A program made the translations under genes and the position numbers. This document shows positions 1-7,653 of a stretch of DNA of 15,254 nucleotides, one piece after another (positions within the stretch are counted from its first letter, which is position 1; each line of letters begins with the position of its first letter). Origin of the DNA: Bacteroidota bacterium (lineage in GTDB: Bacteria; Bacteroidota; Ignavibacteria; SZUA-365); the NCBI GenBank assembly GCA_018224415.1, contig JAGTUZ010000267.1:1-15254 (forward strand), read 5' to 3'. The notes under the pieces are model-generated. The model ran no database searches, was not told the origin of the DNA, and saw only the letters and a program-made list of their open reading frames with translations.

Positions 1-1085
1 CCGTCCATCAGGGCGTCGTTTGGATTCCAGGGCTTGTCGTAATCGTTGCCGTCCCGAAATACGTACGTGATGCCCCGAAACGCGCTGTGCTTGCGCTTCC
101 GCGCATCTCCCCCGTTCGCATCGAGGTCGAGAAAATGCGTGATGCGATCATGGTAATTGTATTCAGGGAAACCGGTAAAGAGCGCACAGGTGAAACGATC
201 TCTCGCTTTCTGCACGGCAGACTTCACCAGCACAAACACCGTTTTGTGGAAGTAGCTGCCGTATTCTCCGTCGCTTCCATGAGTGATGACCAAATCAGGC
301 CGCTCACTGAGGATGAGTTCGTCGATCGATCGTCCCATGGCCTCGCGCATGACCGATCCGGGCCCAAAGCTTTTCTTGAAGTCAAATCCCATATGCTCCC
401 CTATCTGCACGAGCTTGCGGCCGTTCATCTCGTACTGCACGGGAAGGATCTCGATATCCACGCCAAGTGCCTGTCCGTATCTCCGGGCGATTCCCGGTTT
501 CTCGAGTCCCTTCAAGTCGGTTGCCACACGCACGCGTCCATCGGGCATGACGCCGGCGCAGTTGTAACCACCGAGCGATGGATCGGGATCGTCGCGGAAT
601 CCTTTTGATCCGTCCGCGCCGTTCGAGACCAACACCACACGCACCTTCTTTCCCGACTGTACCGCCGTCGCGAGCAGACCGCCTGCGAGCAGGACTTCAT
701 CGTCGGGATGTCCCATGACAACCAGAATATTCCTCGCCGAAGCAATCACCGCACGCATATCAGAAAAACGTGTGGAAAGTGCTTCAGGCGTGCGAAGGTA
801 TCCCATATGATCGTCGGCATCAAAAACGCTCAGCCGGTAATCGATCTTGATCTTCTCGCTGCCCCCGTCTCCATACATGAAATCGGTGACGTATACGACC
901 CTGTGGTCCACCCCCGGCCACTCGTCGAAGTCCCACGTTCCATGCGGCACGCCTGCAGGAATGTCATAACCGACCCTGTACATCGAAGGATCGAGCGTGT
1001 GCGGTACGGTCTGGGAAACGGCGCCGGCGGCGAGCAGGACAAGAAGAGTGAGGGTGGCGGCCACACGGTACTGTTGGTGCTTCAT
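1..1085 (-). CDS. Exported PIG-L/LmbE-family deacetylase (3' end outside window)
   Basis: A continuous frame of 361 codons runs off the window edge without a stop. Residues 1-24 form a signal peptide (basic start, Leu/Ala core ending near AAGAVSQ), so the protein is probably periplasmic or extracellular. After a region of about 95 residues that I do not recognise, the LmbE/PIG-L domain begins near 118. The metal-binding block GHPDDE is at 125-130 (H126, D128, D129) and a second block, GEYGSYFH, is at 273-280 (H280 is the likely third zinc ligand). Family members are zinc-dependent N-deacetylases acting on GlcNAc-type substrates; the substrate here is unknown. The first His of the usual HPDH block is replaced by Ser277. 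The start at 1085 has AAGG seven bases upstream. An in-frame ATG at 1100 overlapping the previous stop (TAATG) is an alternative. It is the last visible gene of the minus-strand cluster, 14 bases after the SGNH hydrolase. The family call is firm; the specificity is not. Confidence 0.9.
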   Translation of the reverse strand, partial: MKHQQYRVAATLTLLVLLAAGAVSQTVPHTLDPSMYRVGYDIPAGVPHGTWDFDEWPGVDHRVVYVTDFMYGDGGSEKIKIDYRLSVFDADDHMGYLRTPEALSTRFSDMRAVIASARNILVVMGHPDDEVLLAGGLLATAVQSGKKVRVVLVSNGADGSKGFRDDPDPSLGGYNCAGVMPDGRVRVATDLKGLEKPGIARRYGQALGVDIEILPVQYEMNGRKLVQIGEHMGFDFKKSFGPGSVMREAMGRSIDELILSERPDLVITHGSDGEYGSYFHKTVFVLVKSAVQKARDRFTCALFTGFPEYNYHDRITHFLDLDANGGDARKRKHSAFRGITYVFRDGNDYDKPWNPNDALMD

Positions 1086-1099
1086 GAAGGAACCTTGCA

Positions 1100-2116
1100 T
1101 TACAGGACAATGATGGGGAACGGACGGGTGCTGCCTTGCGGAGCGGACACAGTCAGAATATATGCCCCAGGGGCGACATTTGTTCCATTTTCGTCGCTCC
1201 CGTTCCATAAAACGGAAAAAGCTCCGGTTGTGTTCACCGCATATTCGAATGTTCTCACGAGCCTCCCAGTCGTATCGAATATGCGAAGAACATGCGTCCC
1301 TGCGCGTATGACCGGGAAGCTGATACTTGAGACAGAATACACCTGACGGTTGTAGGGCAACGGATACATGCGGATTCCTTCAAGGGCGACCTCCTCGCTG
1401 CAGGGTTGCTCCAGCGCCGTTCGCACGGCAATGGAAACGGCACGGGCGATTATGCGATGTCCGATTGCGGAGGGATGCAGGCCATCGAATCCGAGCGCCG
1501 TATCACCGGCAAGCAGCAGCGTGGCGAGATCCAGGATATTCGCACAGGGGAAGTCCGAGGCGAGGTCCGCGAGTGTTTCCGCATAGCGATCGCGCAGCCG
1601 TGCCGCTCCTCCGTACGGGACATACAGGAGGCTGTCCGTGTAACGATAGAACCTGGATTCCAGCACGGGTGGCGGCGGCAGGACCACGACGCGGATCTTG
1701 CTTCGGGACAGTGCTTCGAACATGACGCGACAGTTGTATCGGAAACGCGCGAGCGAAACCCGTGGAGCGGGTGATTTCCCCCAGACATAGGAATCGTTGG
1801 ATCCGAAAGCGAAGACCACGACATGCGGATGTTCATTCCGTACGTCGTTTTCGAAGCGCGACAGGGCGTCTTCGGTGGTCTCTCCTCCCCTTGCGGCAAC
1901 AACGAGACGAACATCGAGGTCGGCCGAACGCAGCATCGAATCGACCAGTGACGGATAGGCCTCCGCCGGACGCCGTTCGCCATCGATCCATCCCTCGGTG
2001 ATGGAGTCGCCGAAGAAACAGACTGTCTGCCTTTCCTGCGCCGGGACACGCACGGTCAATGTCAGCATGACAAATGAAAAGGCAAGAAAACGAAATACCA
2101 TGGACGGTGCCTGCAT
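1100..2116 (-). CDS. Secreted SGNH/GDSL hydrolase with FlgD-like C-terminal sorting-type domain
   Basis: The 338-residue protein has an N-terminal signal peptide ending near VPAQ (residues 24-27). The SGNH esterase fold covers about 31-235: block I GDSIT at 36-40 (nucleophile S38), block II Gly at 77-78 (ARGGET), block III GSND at 105-108, and block V DGLHPS at 211-216 (D211, H214). All four SGNH blocks are present, so it should be an active esterase, lipase or carbohydrate deacetylase; the substrate cannot be read. Residues about 249-338 form a FlgD-like beta domain (YPLPYN near 251, then RIFDTTGRLVRTF and VLWNGSDENGTNVAPGAY), resembling type IX secretion C-terminal signals of the FCB group. 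It starts 9 bases after the activase stop, so co-transcription is likely. No clear Shine-Dalgarno precedes 2116. An in-frame ATG at 2101 would give a more compact signal peptide and is a real alternative. Confidence 0.9.
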   Translation of the reverse strand: MQAPSMVFRFLAFSFVMLTLTVRVPAQERQTVCFFGDSITEGWIDGERRPAEAYPSLVDSMLRSADLDVRLVVAARGGETTEDALSRFENDVRNEHPHVVVFAFGSNDSYVWGKSPAPRVSLARFRYNCRVMFEALSRSKIRVVVLPPPPVLESRFYRYTDSLLYVPYGGAARLRDRYAETLADLASDFPCANILDLATLLLAGDTALGFDGLHPSAIGHRIIARAVSIAVRTALEQPCSEEVALEGIRMYPLPYNRQVYSVSSISFPVIRAGTHVLRIFDTTGRLVRTFEYAVNTTGAFSVLWNGSDENGTNVAPGAYILTVSAPQGSTRPFPIIVL

Positions 2117-2125
2117 TGCGCAGTA

Positions 2126-5100
2126 TCAGGTAAAACGGTCAGGGAGCTGCAGGTCCACGGTTGTGGAGGCGTGCTCTGGTCCCACAAAGCGCGGACGCGG
2201 ACGCGGCTCGCTTCCGAGGGCATGGAGAAGTCGTGCCTCGTAGTCTTGAAGTTTCGCTTCAAGCGAGTCGCGCATGAGGCCTTTCATGACAACCTGTTCC
2301 CGGTATCGTTTCAGAAAATAGCCGATGGTCTCGACACGGATTTTGATGCTTCCCGAAGGACGGTTCTCGTCGATATCCTTGAAACTGAAATAGGGCGTAC
2401 CGGAACGTTCGACAATTTCCTGAACTGTGGCATAGATGGGCCCGTCATGTCCGCATTTGAAACTCGAAAGTTCGAGTGCAACGAGATTCGGATGTCGCGC
2501 GACGTATTTTGCCGCCCAGATCTTGCGGTTGGTGTTTTCACTGTACGAATTTTTCCACACATCCTGGATTTCCATGGGATGTGCGATGCGACCGGCACGG
2601 ATGTCTTCCCTGAACAGACGGTTCAGGATGTCCTCATCGGTCGGCAGGCTGTCCTGCGTGAAAACAGGATACCCGAGTTTCTGGAATTCTGCTGGGATCC
2701 CGTGGTTGATTCCCGGATCGTTGTGGTACGGCCGGGCAAGCAGGACGATGCCGAGACGATTCTCCTGTTCGATCTCATACAGGGTATTGGCGGCTCTTGT
2801 CCTCAGTTTCGCTCCGAAATCGTCGAGAGCGCGGTAACCGGCGGCCATGGCTTCATCGTGCTCGTCTTTTCGAAGCGACAGCAATGCACGCAATTCCGAG
2901 AACATCTGACGCGAGGCAAGTGCGGAGTCTGCGAGATTCACGAACGGTTGCACGTACCGGAGTCCCGCACGCTCGAACAGATCGCCCTCCTTGATGAAAG
3001 CCGCCTTTGCGGTTTCCACACTCCCAACGACCGTCGGACACGACTTCGACGCCAGCGCACCCGAAAGATCGCTTGGCATGTCATCAACCATCGGGTAGAA
3101 AATCCAATCGAGAGACGCATCCGCATGTTTTTTCTCGAGCAAATTATGCACATGCGCCAGGGCCAGCTTGCTCGGAAAACAGGGATCGATGCTTCCACGT
3201 TTGCTTCCCTCCCGGAAGAGGGTGTCGTTGGTCTGATCAGAGAACACGATATTTGCGGCGGAAATGCCAATCGTCTGCAGGTATGCCTGGAAAAACGGTG
3301 CGTGCGCATACAGGTTGAGGACACGCGGGATGCCGATCCGAAGGTCGGCACGCGTTCGGCCGTCGGGAAGACGGATTGCGCCACGAGGCGCATGGTCTTG
3401 CAACGGCGCACGGAACACCTCCCGGGATGCCACTTCCACATAGTTTGGAAATTGCTTACGGATCCTCGCAATGTCCCGTGCGATGCCCCGCATGTCCTCG
3501 GCATCCTCCACGCAGCCCTTTTCGCAGGTGGCGAGGATCAGCCGCCGGGTGACCGCCTCACCGGTCTCGGTGTCCGACCGTGCGGTATCCACATCAATGA
3601 ACGTCCGCAAGCACTTGTTTTTGCAGAAGTGACAGCGAGTGCTTTCATCCCGTTTCGAGATAAAGCGGATATGTTCCGCGGCGGATAGTCCGATGAAGGT
3701 GGTCTCCCTTCCGCTGCCGTGCAGGCGTGCGGCTTCAACGGCAGCGCCGATGGCCCCCGCCTCGCCGGTATGGCGGTGCACGATGATGCGGGGATGCAGG
3801 TCATGGAATTTCTGACGGATGAAATCCACCTGCGCCTTCACTGCTGCAAGATTGCGCTGTGTGCCTCCCTGCAGGACGAAGGTCGAACCCAGACGCTCGA
3901 GATTGCTGATCTGGGAGACGTACAACCAGATGTTCTTCGGCAGCACGCGGGCAAGGCCGGCCATGATTTCCTCGGGACGCCAGCCCTGTCGCTGGAAATC
4001 CACGATGTCGGACTGCAGGAACACCGCGCAACCGTAGCCGAATTCCGGCGCCTTGCGTGCGGAAAAGGCGGCGTCGGAATACTCGTCGATCGTAAACCCA
4101 AAGCCCTCGGCCGTGCTCTGCAGGAAGTATCCGTTTCCCGCGGAACACTGGGTATTCAGTTTGAAGTCGACGACCCTATCCTGGTGCAGGAGAATGAGTT
4201 TGATGTCCTGACCTCCCACATCGCAGATGACATCGACGTCCTCATAAAACCGCTGGGCCGCCTGGGTGTGGGCGACGGTTTCGACCAGCGCGACATCGGC
4301 CCCGAGGGTGTCCTTGAGAATGTCCTTGGCATAGCCGGTTGTGCCCACGCCCAGCACCCGCAATTCTGCTCCCTGCGCACGGACCTGATCATGCAGTTCC
4401 TCGATGATGCGCCGGGTGTCGTCGATGGGATTTCCATCGGAAAGCCGGTAGGCCTTGAACGCGACGTCATGGTTCGCGTCGAGCAGTACGCCCTTTGTTG
4501 TGGTCGATCCGCCGTCGATCCCGAGATAGGCATCGAATCGCTCGCCGGGTTTCAGTGTCGCAGGCGAAAATGGTGGGATGGCGTACTCCTCACGGAAGCG
4601 CTGCAGTTCTTCCTCACTCGTGTACAACGGCCCTCCGCTTCTCGCCCTTTGCGCACGTTCGCGTCCGTATGCGATGTAGTCGTCGAGATCCGCCAGGCCA
4701 ACAAAGGTCTCTGGTCCGGGATTCCGCTCGGCATAGACCAGCGTCCCGTACGCGGCGAAGTACTGCGCGTCTTCCGGGACATAGATCAGGGATGCGGGAT
4801 CGCGATCCGGTGGCAGGGAAACGCCTCTCTCCTTCCAGAGCTGCGGAATGTTTTCCTTCCAGCATTCCACCAGACCCCGAATGAAGGTATTCGGTCCACC
4901 GAGGAGAAGGACGTCAGGACGAAGCGTGTTTCCACGTGTCAGCACCGAGAGGTTCTGCTGGACGATGGCTTCGAACAGCGATGCCATCAGTTCCTCTGGT
5001 GGCACGCCTTGTTTTTGCAGTCCGTTGATATCGGTTTCGGCAAACACGCCGCATTTGCCGGCGACCGGATGCAGCCGTACACCGGAGAACTGCAACGCGG

Positions 5101-5581
5101 CCAGCCGGTCGGAGGGAATGCGAAGCTTTGCGTTGATCTTGTCGATGATGGCGCCCGTGCCCCCCGCGCACTTGTCGTTCATGGATGCGAACTTCTTCAC
5201 CTGTCCCGTCGCATGATCGCGATGGAATATCAGGATTTTCGCATCCTGTCCTCCGAGTTCGATGGCCGTTCCCGCCTGTGGATATCTCTCCTCCACCGCG
5301 AGCGAGACGGCGTTGACTTCCTGCACGAAACGCGCACCCAGGTGCGGGACCAATGTGCGTCCGCCGGAACCAGTGACGAGGACGCGATAATCCCTTGGGT
5401 CTGATCCGAATTTCGCGAGAATCTCCGAGAGGAATTCACGCACGGTCTCGGCCTGTCGGGTCTCATGGCGGCGGTAGCGTTTCCAGAGCAACTCCGGTGC
5501 ATCGCTGCGCCGCACGAGAGCCTTCACGGTCGTGCTTCCCACGTCGATGCCGACGAGGTAGCGAGGCAAACCGATGGTCAT
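2126..5581 (-). CDS. Double BadF/BadG/HgdC-type CoA-enzyme activase with DUF2229-like C-terminal half
   Basis: The 1151-residue cytoplasmic protein carries two ASKHA-type activase ATPase domains in tandem. Domain 1 (about 8-285) has the phosphate loop GIDVGSTTVKAL and cluster cysteines C138 (NDKCAGGTG) and C177 (KCGVFAE). Domain 2 (about 352-620) has GIDGGSTTTKGVL with C479 (TQCSAGNG) and C518 (GCAVFLQ). Both pairs are 39 residues apart, as in HgdC, whose homodimer bridges one [4Fe-4S] cluster. A cysteine block follows (C650, C653, C657, C686, C690), then a DUF2229/COG3580-like region (about 747-1100, including RGSIDPCFPSK and KCGHDGP). Known relatives use ATP to drive low-potential electron transfer into 2-hydroxyacyl-CoA dehydratases or benzoyl-CoA reductase; the substrate of this large class is unknown. 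The start at 5581 is chosen because ATG overlaps the upstream TGA (ATGA) behind GGGAGG/AGGA. The frame stays open to 5713, but that stretch is the neighbour's 3' coding end. Confidence 0.93.
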   Translation of the reverse strand: MTIGLPRYLVGIDVGSTTVKALVRRSDAPELLWKRYRRHETRQAETVREFLSEILAKFGSDPRDYRVLVTGSGGRTLVPHLGARFVQEVNAVSLAVEERYPQAGTAIELGGQDAKILIFHRDHATGQVKKFASMNDKCAGGTGAIIDKINAKLRIPSDRLAALQFSGVRLHPVAGKCGVFAETDINGLQKQGVPPEELMASLFEAIVQQNLSVLTRGNTLRPDVLLLGGPNTFIRGLVECWKENIPQLWKERGVSLPPDRDPASLIYVPEDAQYFAAYGTLVYAERNPGPETFVGLADLDDYIAYGRERAQRARSGGPLYTSEEELQRFREEYAIPPFSPATLKPGERFDAYLGIDGGSTTTKGVLLDANHDVAFKAYRLSDGNPIDDTRRIIEELHDQVRAQGAELRVLGVGTTGYAKDILKDTLGADVALVETVAHTQAAQRFYEDVDVICDVGGQDIKLILLHQDRVVDFKLNTQCSAGNGYFLQSTAEGFGFTIDEYSDAAFSARKAPEFGYGCAVFLQSDIVDFQRQGWRPEEIMAGLARVLPKNIWLYVSQISNLERLGSTFVLQGGTQRNLAAVKAQVDFIRQKFHDLHPRIIVHRHTGEAGAIGAAVEAARLHGSGRETTFIGLSAAEHIRFISKRDESTRCHFCKNKCLRTFIDVDTARSDTETGEAVTRRLILATCEKGCVEDAEDMRGIARDIARIRKQFPNYVEVASREVFRAPLQDHAPRGAIRLPDGRTRADLRIGIPRVLNLYAHAPFFQAYLQTIGISAANIVFSDQTNDTLFREGSKRGSIDPCFPSKLALAHVHNLLEKKHADASLDWIFYPMVDDMPSDLSGALASKSCPTVVGSVETAKAAFIKEGDLFERAGLRYVQPFVNLADSALASRQMFSELRALLSLRKDEHDEAMAAGYRALDDFGAKLRTRAANTLYEIEQENRLGIVLLARPYHNDPGINHGIPAEFQKLGYPVFTQDSLPTDEDILNRLFREDIRAGRIAHPMEIQDVWKNSYSENTNRKIWAAKYVARHPNLVALELSSFKCGHDGPIYATVQEIVERSGTPYFSFKDIDENRPSGSIKIRVETIGYFLKRYREQVVMKGLMRDSLEAKLQDYEARLLHALGSEPRPRPRFVGPEHASTTVDLQLPDRFT

Positions 5582-7386
5582 TGTTTCCTGCCTCCCTTGC
5601 GGACAGTGGCCTTGCGGGCAATACGGGTGGTGTTTCCTGCAGCGGCCTTGCGAACGAGACGGGCGGCGGTGCCCGCTACCCCCAACGGGAGCGTAACAAA
5701 GGTCTGCTGCCATTCGGGATGCGCCTGCACGCGACTGCGGAAATCCTCTTCCGTCATACCGCTTTCCTCCAGCGCATGGTGGAATTCCTTTTTCGCCCGT
5801 TCCCGCGCATCGTTAAGCGTCATCTGCACACGACTGTGCGCGTTGACCTCGCCCTCACCGGATGTTTCGACGGGAAGAAAGATGATATCGTCGTGATGCG
5901 CGACGACGGCGGTCTGCACGCCGTCGGACTGCGTGCTCGGAAGACAGCCAAAGGGCTTGACCGAAAGCACCATGTGGGCAAGACGCTCACGGGAATAGTA
6001 GATATTCTTCGCCACTTCGAGATGTCCTTCCCCGCCCTCGATGCGGCTGTGATAGTAAGGATGTCCCAGGCGCTGCAGATGGGGCTGCTTGGGAATGTCC
6101 TGCGGCAGATAGTCAAGTCTGGCCCTGAGACGTTGGTATTCACGCGCATACAGACGTTCGGCGAGTCCCAGCAGCAGGGACTTCCTTGCATAGCCGCGGA
6201 GACTCCTCGCCATCGCGCGCAGCCGCGCCCACCCATGAAGACCTGGTGCCACATCGAGAAGGCGGCGGTCGCGTAACCACTGTTTCTCCTGATGCAACAG
6301 GTAGAGCAGCCACGGGGCGACGGGTTCGATCAGTACCTCGGCACCCTCCTGCTCAAGAAAAGAGAACATCCGGAAATTGCCGTCGCCCTCGGTGGTCTGC
6401 GCCCAGAACTCGCCTGTGATCTTTACAACGGGCTTGACGCGTGTGCGGTCGACACGCACCTTGGCCATGATCTCCTTGCATTCGCGAAGCAGTTCGGGAA
6501 ACGGACTGGCAAAAAGCTGCCGCAGGAATTTCATGAGGTTCTCCGCTCCCCGGCGGTGCCGTCGCAGCAGCGGAAGACGGGCCAGTCCCGCAGGAAGCGT
6601 ATAAACTGCTTCGAGCTCGATGCGTGCGGCGACATGCTCCATGGCCTCCTCGAGTGCGCGGTCGGTTGAGCCCTCCTCGATCTCGTAGGGACGGAGTTTG
6701 TAGGCGACATCGTTGAGCAGATCCGCGACAAGAAAGGCGTTGAGAATACCCAGTGTGAAATCAAGGTTCATTTCCAGTCCCGCGTTGTCGCTGCCCTGGT
6801 CCAGCCCTCCATCTTGCTGCAGGATCAGAACGCGGAAGCCGTCGAAGCCGGCGTTGTGCAGGGCAAGTCGGTACTCCGACTCGTACATGCCGAAGCGACA
6901 GGGTCCACAGGCGCCCGCAGTGAAAAACACATAGCGATCGATGATTTCGCTGCGGGACATCCCGCCTTTCTCCAGATTCTGGAGAAAGGCGATGAGATTG
7001 CCGACAGTGAAATACGTCGGGTTGCATAAACCGTTATTGCCGAATTCCTTACCAATCTCGAAGGCCCGAACATCGGGTGACGACAGGTATTCTGCGCGGT
7101 ATCCGAGGCGGAGGAGATTGGCCTGGATGAGCCGCTCGTGCTTCCAGGTGAGTCCGCCAAACAGCACCGTGGTTGTCTCGCGCTCTGTCCGGAAAAACGG
7201 CCGCTCCGATGGACGCTGCCAGTGACCCTTGCGAGGAGCAAGGCCGGATTCCCGCTCAAGGCGCCGGCGCTCAAGGGCCACGGCGTCCTCTATGGTCATC
7301 TTCCCGCTGCGCAGCGCCGCGAGGATTTCGGGGTCGATGCCGTCCCCTTCCTGCCGGGCATGAGCATTCCGTACGGTATCGTGCAT
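5578..7386 (-). CDS. COG3581-type activase-associated protein (2-hydroxyacyl-CoA dehydratase-like)
   Basis: The 602-residue soluble protein shares features with the COG3581 proteins that accompany, or are fused to, double activases. The core spans about 70-570. Likely cluster or metal ligands lie in NGLCNPTYF (C121), TAGACGPCRFG (C160, C163) and VKPFGCLPST (C481). The segment DQGSDNAGLEMNLDF (196-210) lies between these blocks. The CNP and CGPC motifs recall the Fe-S-binding subunits of 2-hydroxyacyl-CoA dehydratases, so I infer it is the electron-accepting or catalytic partner of the downstream activase; the reaction is unknown. Residues 573-602 form a basic tail with about ten Lys/Arg. The start at 7386 follows AAAGGA with a 10-base spacer. 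It is the first gene of the minus cluster and overlaps the activase by ATGA. In many organisms the equivalent regions are, as I recall, one polypeptide of about 1400 residues; here they are two genes. Confidence 0.85.
   Translation of the reverse strand: MHDTVRNAHARQEGDGIDPEILAALRSGKMTIEDAVALERRRLERESGLAPRKGHWQRPSERPFFRTERETTTVLFGGLTWKHERLIQANLLRLGYRAEYLSSPDVRAFEIGKEFGNNGLCNPTYFTVGNLIAFLQNLEKGGMSRSEIIDRYVFFTAGACGPCRFGMYESEYRLALHNAGFDGFRVLILQQDGGLDQGSDNAGLEMNLDFTLGILNAFLVADLLNDVAYKLRPYEIEEGSTDRALEEAMEHVAARIELEAVYTLPAGLARLPLLRRHRRGAENLMKFLRQLFASPFPELLRECKEIMAKVRVDRTRVKPVVKITGEFWAQTTEGDGNFRMFSFLEQEGAEVLIEPVAPWLLYLLHQEKQWLRDRRLLDVAPGLHGWARLRAMARSLRGYARKSLLLGLAERLYAREYQRLRARLDYLPQDIPKQPHLQRLGHPYYHSRIEGGEGHLEVAKNIYYSRERLAHMVLSVKPFGCLPSTQSDGVQTAVVAHHDDIIFLPVETSGEGEVNAHSRVQMTLNDARERAKKEFHHALEESGMTEEDFRSRVQAHPEWQQTFVTLPLGVAGTAARLVRKAAAGNTTRIARKATVRKGGRKQ
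5586..5596 (-). promoter_or_regulatory. Ribosome binding site that fixes the activase start at 5581
   Basis: On the minus strand GGGAGG (5596-5591) and AGGA (5589-5586) lie 9 and 4 bases before the ATG at 5581. That ATG shares bases with the TGA of the upstream gene (ATGA). The site sits inside the last codons of the upstream gene and encodes part of its Lys/Arg/Gly C-terminus. The overlap suggests translational coupling of the two proteins. Confidence 0.8.
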
Positions 7387-7508
7387 TCAGGAATTTTCCT
7401 TTCTCTCGGGATGACGATGACGGCGCAACGGCGACTGGATATTTCCGAAGCCGCGCTGCATGCCGCATCGATGGACTCAAGACATAAAAATACGCATTTC
7501 CTCCGATA

Positions 7509-7538
7509 TTTAAAGAACAGATCACCGTGCCCGTTCAA
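7509..7538 (-). promoter_or_regulatory. Candidate promoter for the activase cluster
   Basis: On the minus strand TTGAAC (7538-7533) is followed after 18 bases by TTTAAA (7514-7509), an AT-rich patch in GC-rich surroundings. This would leave a leader of about 115 bases before the start at 7386. The match to a -10 box is only fair, and Bacteroidota-type promoters differ from this consensus, so this is tentative. Confidence 0.35.
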
Positions 7539-7595
7539 CTCCTCTCCATCCCTCCCAAGGACAACAGAACATCGCATCTTCTGCTCTTCTGCGAC

Positions 7596-7624
7596 TTGCG
7601 TCTGAACGATGTGCGTGCTAGAAT
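7596..7624 (+). promoter_or_regulatory. Sigma-70-like promoter for nfeD and slipin
   Basis: TTGCGT (7596-7601) and TAGAAT (7619-7624) are separated by exactly 17 bases. Transcription would start near 7631, giving a leader of only about 20 bases that includes the GAGG ribosome site at 7645-7648. The position independently argues against starting nfeD at the upstream in-frame ATG at 7609, which would lie inside the promoter. Confidence 0.6.
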
Positions 7625-7653
7625 GTGGTATCATGCAACGATGTGAGGCGATC

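Larger units (their letters stand above)
7387..7653. other. Divergent intergenic region between the activase cluster and nfeD
   Basis: This 267-base non-coding gap separates divergently transcribed operons. It holds a good plus-strand promoter (7596-7624), a weaker minus-strand candidate (7509-7538) and ribosome binding sites at each end. I see no convincing small gene, RNA gene or large inverted repeat in it. Frames that cross it are extensions or shadows of the flanking genes. Confidence 0.6.

Noticed and set aside
2171..5404. Long plus-strand open frames (505 and 561 codons) opposite the activase
   Set aside because: They are antisense shadows in GC-rich sequence. The minus-strand frame has clear domain motifs throughout, while these have no recognisable motif, signal or ribosome site.
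5582..5713. Upstream extension of the activase to 5713
   Set aside because: The extra 44 residues are encoded by the 3' end of the preceding gene in another frame. The ATGA overlap and ribosome site support 5581.
7609..7653. Earlier nfeD start at 7609
   Set aside because: It would place the start inside the -35/-10 region and spoil a normal signal peptide; the 7654 start has a good ribosome site.
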